A DNA stretch of 64,000 nt from positions 211,732 to 275,731 of the forward strand of contig NZ_RJKR01000010.1 of assembly GCF_003752025.1 (NCBI RefSeq), given 5' to 3'. The notes beneath the pieces were generated by a model, which was not told the origin of the DNA, made no database searches, and worked only from the letters and a program-made list of their open reading frames with translations. A program made the translations under genes and the position numbers. Positions 58,242 to 64,000 of the stretch are shown piece by piece; position 1 is the first letter of the stretch; the number at the start of each line of letters is the position of its first letter. This stretch comes from Curtobacterium sp. PhB115 (GTDB lineage: Bacteria; Actinomycetota; Actinomycetes; Actinomycetales; Microbacteriaceae).

Positions 58242-60404
58242 TCAGTCGACGGCGTGCAGCTCGAGCACGATCGCGGTGGCCGGCGCGAGCATCGGCAGCC
58301 GCACGCCGACGTCCTCGAGCACCGAACCCGGAAGCTCCACGCCTCCACGGACGAGCCACGGCGGCGGCACCATGTCGAGCCCGTGCGGCACGCCGATGCC
58401 CTGCGCCGGTGCGACCCGGTAGCGCCGGGCCCGGTCGAGGCCCCGCATCCGGAGCGGCACCGCGAGCGACTGCGGTCCGGTCTCGGTCCGTGCGACCCGC
58501 ACGAGCGCCCGTGAGCGGTCCGGCGCGACCACCGAGGTCGCCACGAGCCCGGGGTCACCGAGGGCCAGGTGCCGGAGCCGACCGGTGTGCAGCAGTCCGC
58601 GCTCCCGCTTGTACAGCGCCGTCCACGCCCGCAGCCGGTCGAGTTCCGACGGTGACAGCCGGGTGACGTCGGTCTCGATGCCCGCCGAGCCGAACAGCGA
58701 CACCGCCATCCGGAAGTCCAGGTCGAGGTGCCGGCCGGTGGTGTGCGAGACCTCGGGCCCGACGTGCGACCCGATCAGCTCCAGCGGCAGCAGAGCCTCG
58801 GTCCAGCGCTGGATCGGCAGCCGTTCGAACGCGTCGTTGGAGTCCGACGCCCACACCCGGTCGGTGCGGTCGAGCACACCGAGGTCGACGCGCGCTCCGC
58901 CGCTCGCGCACGCCTCGATCTCGAGCCACGGGTGCCGGGCACGGAGCGCGTCCATCAGCGCGTAGACGCCCCGGGTGTGCGCGTCGATGCCCGCTCGTCC
59001 CGCGTGCACGGCGTGCACGATGTCGCGGTTCTGGTCCCACTTCACGAAGTCCACGTGGTGCTCGCCGATCACCGCGGACATGCTCTCCAGGACGAACGCG
59101 CGGGCGAGCGGGTTCGCCATGTCGAGCACGTACTGGTTCCGCCAGGTGCGCACGTCGTCGCCGGGTCGCTGCAGCAGCCACTCGGGGTGCGCCCGGGCGA
59201 GCTCTGACACCGGGCTGACCATCTCGGGCTCGAACCACAGCCCGAACTCCATGCCGAGCGCGCGGACCCGGTCGACCAGGGGCCGGAGCCCGTCCGGCCA
59301 GACGTCGGTGTCGACGCGCCAGTCGCCGAGCGAGGTGCGGTCGGAGCGCCGGCCGAGGAACCAGCCGTCGTCGAGGACGAAGCGCTCCACGCCGATGTCC
59401 GCCGCGGTCTCGGCCAGGGCCACCAGCGGCGCGAGCTCCTGGCGGTAGTACACGGCTTCCCAGGTGTTGAGCACCACGGGCCGCGGTCGTCGTGGGTGGC
59501 CAGGGCGGCTCCGGATCGAGTCGTGCAGTCGGTCCGACATGCCGTCGATCCCCGCGTCGCTCCAGACGAACACCGCATCGGGCGTGGTGAACGAGTCGCC
59601 CAGCCCGAGCACGACCTCGCCGGCGCGCAGGAGTTCCCCGGCACCGAGGAGCGGACGGGCCTCGGCCAGGACGTCCTGGCGGTGCACGGAGTCAGCGCTC
59701 CACGCCAGGTGCACGGCCCAGACTTCACCCTCGGCGTCCGAGAACCCGGCCGTCCCGAGCACGAGCAGCGTCGGGGCGTCGTGCCCGGTCCGGCCGCGAC
59801 GGCTCTCGCGGGCGTGGCTCCCGCCGGTCAGTGCACGCCGCTGGGGTGTGCGTTCCCGGGTCCACCGGCCGGCCAGGTCCATGACCTCGGCCACACGCTC
59901 GTCCACGGGGAGTGTGGCCTCGAGTGCCTGCAGGTGGACGGGCTCGGCGTGACCGTTCGTCACCGCGTGCCGCACGCGCAGCACCCCGGCTGTGTCGAGG
60001 TCGAGCTCGCTCCGGAGCGTCAGGGCCTCGGACACCGCGGTCACGACGATCCGGGCCGCGTCCCCGCTGACCTCGACGTCGCGCCACCGTGGAACGAGCG
60101 GTTCGCCGGCCACGTGTCCGGCGATGCCCGGGCGACCCTCCCAGCCGTCGCGTTCGGTCGGCAGCAGCGTGAGCGGCCACGAGGCGTCGAGGGCGCTCGG
60201 GCCGAGCGGCCGGCCGAGTGCGAGGAGCAGTTCCTCGGTGTCACGCGCGCCGAGGTCGCCGACGTCCCGCCCCCAGTGCAGCACCTCGGGCAGTCCGTCG
60301 TCAGCGGTCGCCAGGACGACGGACACCCCCGCGGCACGGAGCACGTGCAGCCGGCGTCCGTCCCGGGGCTGTGCGCGCGCCGGGTCGCGTTCCAGGACGG
60401 TCAC
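58242..60404 (-). CDS. GH36 alpha-galactosidase (second)
   Basis: This is a 720-residue GH36 enzyme with classic motifs: LDDGWFLGRRSDRTSLGDW, GLWFEPEMVSPVSELARAHP, the nucleophile in VDFVKWDQNRDI (near 456), and the acid/base in EACASGGARVDLGVL (near 505). It is closer to standard GH36 than the first copy, so the two may differ in substrate length. No signal peptide is present. The GTG start overlaps the GH42 stop (GTGA, 60401-60404), so both are co-transcribed from the promoter near 62450. It acts on imported galactosides. Confidence 0.9.
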   Translation of the reverse strand: MTVLERDPARAQPRDGRRLHVLRAAGVSVVLATADDGLPEVLHWGRDVGDLGARDTEELLLALGRPLGPSALDASWPLTLLPTERDGWEGRPGIAGHVAGEPLVPRWRDVEVSGDAARIVVTAVSEALTLRSELDLDTAGVLRVRHAVTNGHAEPVHLQALEATLPVDERVAEVMDLAGRWTRERTPQRRALTGGSHARESRRGRTGHDAPTLLVLGTAGFSDAEGEVWAVHLAWSADSVHRQDVLAEARPLLGAGELLRAGEVVLGLGDSFTTPDAVFVWSDAGIDGMSDRLHDSIRSRPGHPRRPRPVVLNTWEAVYYRQELAPLVALAETAADIGVERFVLDDGWFLGRRSDRTSLGDWRVDTDVWPDGLRPLVDRVRALGMEFGLWFEPEMVSPVSELARAHPEWLLQRPGDDVRTWRNQYVLDMANPLARAFVLESMSAVIGEHHVDFVKWDQNRDIVHAVHAGRAGIDAHTRGVYALMDALRARHPWLEIEACASGGARVDLGVLDRTDRVWASDSNDAFERLPIQRWTEALLPLELIGSHVGPEVSHTTGRHLDLDFRMAVSLFGSAGIETDVTRLSPSELDRLRAWTALYKRERGLLHTGRLRHLALGDPGLVATSVVAPDRSRALVRVARTETGPQSLAVPLRMRGLDRARRYRVAPAQGIGVPHGLDMVPPPWLVRGGVELPGSVLEDVGVRLPMLAPATAIVLELHAVD

Positions 60405-62416
60405 GACGCACGCTCCTCGCGCAGGACGCGGACGCGACCGGCGGGCACGACGGTCTCCGGCCCGTGGCCGGAGCCGTCGAGCAGGTCCGTACCGGACGCT
60501 GCGACCGTGACGTCGTCAGCGCGGTGGTTGACGAGGAACAGGAAGGCGGATCCGTCGTCGTGGACGCGACGCACCGCCTCCAGGCCTGGAGGCGCGGTGA
60601 CGGTCCGCGGGAGCGCTCGCTCCTCGACGATCCGGTCCACGAGCCGCTGGGTGCTCTGGTCGGACAGCGTCGCGGACACGTACCAGGCGCCGCCGCCGGC
60701 GGCGCGGCGGGTGACCGCCGGACGCCCCGCGAGCGGGCCGTCCGCGTAGCGGAGGACGGCTTCGGCGTCCTCGAGCACGACCGCTTCGGCCCAGTCGGTG
60801 ACCACCTCGCCGTCGTCGAGGGCCCACTGCTCGTCGCGCTGCAGGGGCGTGAACTCCTCGGACCACGCACCGAGCACCTGCCGGAAGGCTCCGGGGTACC
60901 CGCCGGTGCGGATGCGGGCGTCCTGGTCGGCGACCCCGGACAGGTACGTCACGACCAGGGTCGCACCCCGGTCGACGACGGCGGACAGGCGGGCGGCCGT
61001 GGCGTCGTCGATGATGAGCATCGTCGGCACCACGACGACGTCGTACCCGTCGAGGTCGGCGTCGGCGGGGACCACGTCGGTCAGGACCTGGCGGTCGTGG
61101 AACGCGCGGTGCCAGGCGCGGACCTCACGCGAGTAGCGGAGCCCGCGGTGCGGCTTCAGGCCGGACTGCACCGCCCAGCCCGAGGCCTCGTCGACGACGA
61201 TGGCGACCCGGGCCGGCTCGACACGACTGCCCTGCACCGGAGCGAGGTCGCGGAGCGCTCGGCCGAGGGCGAGCACCTCCCGCCAGATGCGTGTCCGGGT
61301 GCCGGCGTGCGGGAGCATCGCGGAGTGGAACTGTTCTGCCCCCGCGGTGGAGGCGCGCCACTGGAAGAACAGGGCCCCGTCGGACCCGTGCGCCACGTGC
61401 GCCAGGGCGTTCCGGACGAGTTCGGCGGGTTCCTTCGCGCGGTTGCGCTGCTGCCAGCTCGGGCCGCCCGTCGAGTGCTCCATCAGGAGCCAGGGACGGC
61501 GGTCCGCCGACATGCCCCGCATCCGGTCACCGGCCAGCGCGAGGTCCTGCTCGCGGCGGACGTCGTCGACGAGTGTGTAGTGGTCGTTCGCGACGATGGC
61601 CACGTGCTTCGCCCACCCGGCGTAGTCGACCACCTGCGACCCGGCACCGACCATGAAGTTCGTTGTCACCGGGACGGCGGAGTACTGCTCGATCACGGCC
61701 TTCTCGGCGTCGAACTGCCGGAGGAGGGCGTCGGACGAGTAGCGCTCGAAGTCCAGGAAGAGGCCCGGGTTGGGCGCACCGCCGACGCCACGAGGGGGTG
61801 AGACCTCGTCGAAGGACGTGTACGTGTGCCCCCAGAAGGCCGTGCCCCAGGCGGCGTTGGCGGCCTCGACGTCGCCGTACTTCGCGATGAGCCAGTGCCG
61901 GAAGTCCGCGGCCGACTCCTCGCAGTAGCACCGGCCGTTGCCGCCGCCGAGCTCGTTGCTCACGTGCCAGAGCCGCACCGCGGGGTGCTGGCCGTACCGT
62001 TCGGCGAGGGCGTCGACCATCCGGAGCGCGTGCTCCCGGAACAGCTCCGAGGCCGGGCACCACCCCAGGCGGCCACCCGGTCGCTCACGCCGTTCGGTGG
62101 CGTCCACGGGCAGGATCTCGGGGTGCGCCGTCAGCAGCCAGTTCGGCGGAGCGGCGGTCGGCGTTGCGAGGTCGACCGCGATGCCGTTGGCGTGCAGCAG
62201 GTCGAGCACCTCGTCGAGCCACTCCCACGTGAACTCCCCCGGCGACCGCTCGAGCAGCGCCCACGAGAAGACGCCGACGGTGACCAGGTTCACCCCGGCC
62301 TCGCGCATCAGCCGCACGTCCTCGTGCCAGGTCTCGCGGGGCCATTGTTCGGGGCTGTAGTCGCCGCCGAACGACAGGCCGTCGGTCGGCCACGGGACGG
62401 TGGGGGCAGCGGTCAC
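60401..62416 (-). CDS. GH42 beta-galactosidase
   Basis: This is a 671-residue GH42 enzyme, cytoplasmic. The barrel begins LSFGGDYSPEQWPRETWHED and carries FSWALLERSPGEFTWEWLDE. The acid/base glutamate is in LWHVSNELGGGN (near 155) and the nucleophile in WLLMEHSTGGPSWQQRN (near 311). CRCYC-like cysteines follow (GNGRCYCEES), part of the zinc cluster seen in some GH42 members. GTG 62416 has AAGGAG five bases upstream. It opens the GH42-GH36 operon directly downstream of the ROK gene, with a promoter between. It probably releases beta-linked galactose from imported oligosaccharides. Confidence 0.9.
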   Translation of the reverse strand: MTAAPTVPWPTDGLSFGGDYSPEQWPRETWHEDVRLMREAGVNLVTVGVFSWALLERSPGEFTWEWLDEVLDLLHANGIAVDLATPTAAPPNWLLTAHPEILPVDATERRERPGGRLGWCPASELFREHALRMVDALAERYGQHPAVRLWHVSNELGGGNGRCYCEESAADFRHWLIAKYGDVEAANAAWGTAFWGHTYTSFDEVSPPRGVGGAPNPGLFLDFERYSSDALLRQFDAEKAVIEQYSAVPVTTNFMVGAGSQVVDYAGWAKHVAIVANDHYTLVDDVRREQDLALAGDRMRGMSADRRPWLLMEHSTGGPSWQQRNRAKEPAELVRNALAHVAHGSDGALFFQWRASTAGAEQFHSAMLPHAGTRTRIWREVLALGRALRDLAPVQGSRVEPARVAIVVDEASGWAVQSGLKPHRGLRYSREVRAWHRAFHDRQVLTDVVPADADLDGYDVVVVPTMLIIDDATAARLSAVVDRGATLVVTYLSGVADQDARIRTGGYPGAFRQVLGAWSEEFTPLQRDEQWALDDGEVVTDWAEAVVLEDAEAVLRYADGPLAGRPAVTRRAAGGGAWYVSATLSDQSTQRLVDRIVEERALPRTVTAPPGLEAVRRVHDDGSAFLFLVNHRADDVTVAASGTDLLDGSGHGPETVVPAGRVRVLREERAS

Positions 62417-62446
62417 GGCATCTCCTTCGATGGTGTGGACCAGTCA

Positions 62447-62490
62447 AGCCTCCCGTCTCCGCACGAGTTTGTCAACGTGTGTAACTAAGG
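62447..62490 (-). promoter_or_regulatory. Promoter of the GH42-GH36 operon with candidate ROK operator
   Basis: On the minus strand TTGACA (62470-62475) and a weaker GAGGCT (62447-62452) are 17 bases apart. The 23-bp site at 62468-62490 covers the -35 and matches the site at the importer promoter (55176-55198) at 14 of 23 positions, with the shared CCTTAGTT half (minus strand). Confidence 0.5.
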
Positions 62491-62512
62491 CCCGTGTCCT
62501 GCGAGGATGCCC

Positions 62513-63643
62513 TCATTCTCCGAGCAGTCGCCGGATCGCGAACACCGCACCTGCCCGCGCCCACTCCGAGAACTCGAACGGCTGCACCTGGACCGTCACC
62601 GGCTCGGTGTACGGCGCCAGTGCCGCGCGCAGCGACTCGTCCACCGTGGACCGCGCGAGGTCGTACACGGGCAACCCGTCGCCCGTCAGCACGATCGCGG
62701 AGGGGTCGGCGATGTGCGCCGCAGTCGCCAGCACGGCACCGAGCGCCCGGCCGGCATCCTCGAACGCCGCCAACGCACCGGCGTCACCGTTGCGCGCGAG
62801 TTCGACGACCTGTTCGTACGACGATCCCTCGTGGCCGGCGTTCCGGACGATCACCGGGCTCGGCAGGTAGCTCGACGCACAACCCGAGTGCCCGACGCCG
62901 CAGTCGGGGCCACCGCCGAGCACCGGCAGGTGTCCGATCCGACCGAGCCGTCCGTGCTCCCCCGTCGAGACCTGCCCGTTCGCGATGAGGCCGAGCCCGA
63001 TGCCCTCGCCGACCGTCACCAGCACCATCGAGTCACGGCCGGCCCCGGCACCGAACCAGTGCTCCTTCGCCGTCAGGGCGTGGACGTCGTTCACCGTGAA
63101 CGTCGCGAGGCCCGTGCGCTCGAGCACCATGCCGGCGAACGGCACGTCCCGCCACCCGAGGAACGGTGACGCCGCGACGATCGACTCCCCGGCCCGCGAC
63201 AGCACGTCACCGGGCAGCGACACCCCGACCGCGCAGAGTGCTGGGTGGGCCTTGCGGAGCCGATCCGTGACGGCGCTGATCTGGTCAGCGAGGGACTCCG
63301 GCGCCGTCGCCGCGATCGACTCTTCGTGCAGCGCGAGCACCCGCCCGCCGAGGTCCGTCACCGCGGCGTACAGGCGGTCCTTCGTGAGCTTGACCCCGAG
63401 GAACTCCCACACCCCGGTACTCGCCTGCAGGAGCTCCGACGGCCGGCCTGTTGCACCGCGGACGTCCGTGCCCACCTCGACGACGAGCCGGTGGGCGACG
63501 AGGATCCGCATCGCCCGGGTCAGGCTCGCTCGCGACAGGCCGAGCGACCGCGCGATCTCGGCACGGGAGAGCACCCCGTGGATGAGGATCTCCCGCAGCG
63601 CCAGTCTGGAGCCGTCGGGGAGAGCCGGCCAGGCTTCGGTCAT
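62513..63643 (-). CDS. ROK-family transcriptional repressor
   Basis: This is a 376-residue regulator. An N-terminal winged helix-turn-helix (LSRAEIARSLGLSRASLTRA) is followed by a ROK sugar-kinase-like domain: AVTDLGGRVLALHEESI, GVSLPGDVLS, TVNDVHALTAKEHWFGA and VTVGEGIGLGLIANG. The zinc motif is DCGVGHSGCASSYL, where the usual glutamate of CxxGxxGCxE is serine, a deviation. ATG 63643 has GGAGGA a few bases upstream. It lies directly upstream of the GH42 operon on the same strand, 97 bases away. It most likely represses the glycoside genes and is released by a galactose- or mannose-type sugar; the ligand is inferred. Confidence 0.88.
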   Translation of the reverse strand: MTEAWPALPDGSRLALREILIHGVLSRAEIARSLGLSRASLTRAMRILVAHRLVVEVGTDVRGATGRPSELLQASTGVWEFLGVKLTKDRLYAAVTDLGGRVLALHEESIAATAPESLADQISAVTDRLRKAHPALCAVGVSLPGDVLSRAGESIVAASPFLGWRDVPFAGMVLERTGLATFTVNDVHALTAKEHWFGAGAGRDSMVLVTVGEGIGLGLIANGQVSTGEHGRLGRIGHLPVLGGGPDCGVGHSGCASSYLPSPVIVRNAGHEGSSYEQVVELARNGDAGALAAFEDAGRALGAVLATAAHIADPSAIVLTGDGLPVYDLARSTVDESLRAALAPYTEPVTVQVQPFEFSEWARAGAVFAIRRLLGE

Positions 63644-63690
63644 CGTTCCTCCGTCGTCGGCTGATCCTACGGCTTCCCTGGAAACGCAGA

Positions 63691-63721
63691 AAACCCCTGA
63701 CCAAAACTTGGTCAGGGGTTT
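63691..63721 (-). terminator. Rho-independent terminator of the rRNA operon
   Basis: A 14-bp perfect stem (AAACCCCTGACCAA / TTGGTCAGGGGTTT) with a 3-base loop lies just downstream of the 5S gene in its direction of transcription. On the minus strand the stem ends in four Ts, a canonical terminator. It also insulates the ROK gene that follows on the same strand. Confidence 0.88.
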
Positions 63722-63740
63722 CCTGGTGTTGCAACGTTAA

Positions 63741-63857
63741 GTCCGGCGGCGTCCTACTCTCCCACAAGGTCCCCCTTGCAGTACCATCGGCGCTGAGAGG
63801 CTTAGCTTCCGGGTTCGGAATGTGACCGGGCGTTTCCCTCTCGCTATGACCACCGGA
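63741..63857 (-). rRNA. rrf: 5S ribosomal RNA
   Basis: The minus strand has the typical actinobacterial 5S sequence: the 5' end TCCGGTGGTCATAGCG, the loop with CACATTCCGAACCCGGAAG, CTAAGCCTCTCAGCGCC and GATGGTACTGC, and a 3' end TAGGACGCCGCCGGAC pairing with the 5' end. Length is about 117 bases. The ends are set from helix I pairing, so they may be off by one or two bases. Confidence 0.93.
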
Positions 63858-64000
63858 ACACTGTCGACCATGAATCACGGTCTCAAACATGTCCCGACTG
63901 CTGGGTGTCGCCACCCAGAGCGGTGTATTCAGTTTGATTCCCGATCGTCTGTCGGGAACCACAAAGTGGACGCGAGCCCGTGCAACAAGTGCACGGAAAT
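63858..64000 (-). other. 23S-5S internal transcribed spacer (partial)
   Basis: The bases between the 5S gene and the window edge contain no open frame and no tRNA. A short hairpin (CCCGAT...ATCGGGAA-type, near 63940-63958) is visible. The 3' end of the 23S gene should lie just outside the window. Confidence 0.6.

Noticed and set aside
1..64000. tRNA genes, integrase or transposase marking the island
   Set aside because: No cloverleaf-like sequence or recombinase motif was found by reading both strands; the island edges are inferred from gene content only.

Overview
The window is high-GC actinobacterial DNA. Codon use, frequent leaderless starts, the 5S rRNA and the gene families point to Microbacteriaceae, possibly Curtobacterium. 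That placement is an inference, because only a 5S gene and 143 bases of spacer are visible as ribosomal markers. I see no integrase, transposase, tRNA or CRISPR array.

Left flank (1-4217): the end of a MurR/RpiR-type regulator, then murQ, a MurP-like PTS EIIBC and mupG. This is a compact operon for taking up and degrading N-acetylmuramic acid compounds.

Accessory, conflict-type island (about 4.3-41.7 kb): it opens with a Vsr endonuclease and a Nudix hydrolase. A minus-strand operon follows, MazG-like pyrophosphatase, then GIY-YIG/DUF2075 helicase, then PUA-like/HNH nuclease, and it looks more AT-rich than its surroundings. A plus-strand group comes next: NERD/UvrD helicase, two proteins with glycine/alanine-rich hydrophobic stretches, and an SNF2 helicase. 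After a DUF4839-like membrane protein there are an exonuclease-BRCT protein and two small proteins, then a membrane-anchored HNH/excalibur nuclease. The centrepiece is a tightly coupled nine-gene minus-strand operon (37773 down to 20429): zinc-ribbon membrane protein, small membrane protein, secreted/membrane vWA protein, tubulin-like protein, large membrane protein, fibronectin-III-like protein, GAP1-N2-like protein, cytoplasmic vWA protein and a zinc-ribbon P-loop GTPase of the double-GTPase-2 type. It resembles the GTPase-centred conflict systems predicted by comparative genomics. The tubulin-like and extracellular vWA parts suggest envelope sensing coupled to a cytoplasmic filament or GTPase. 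A frameshifted quinone oxidoreductase, an unknown protein and a GmrSD-like DUF262/DUF1524 enzyme fused to an alkyltransferase-like domain close the island.

Middle (41.9-47.2 kb): an ABC-2 exporter, a NarL-type sensor kinase, a response regulator broken by a 4-bp duplication, and a DHA2 drug exporter behind a perfect palindromic operator.

Right part (47.4-63.6 kb): a glycan-utilisation locus with two GH36 alpha-galactosidases, a GH2 beta-mannosidase, a GH42 beta-galactosidase, an Opp/Dpp-type ABC importer and a ROK repressor. The enzyme set fits galactomannan- or galactoside-derived oligosaccharides. Two related 23-bp sites at the promoters of the importer/mannosidase and GH42 units are candidate ROK operators. 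The window ends in a minus-strand rRNA operon (5S plus the 23S-5S spacer).

Intergenic space carries at least three families of repeated palindromes, mostly between convergent genes. One member lies inside the beta-mannosidase coding sequence.
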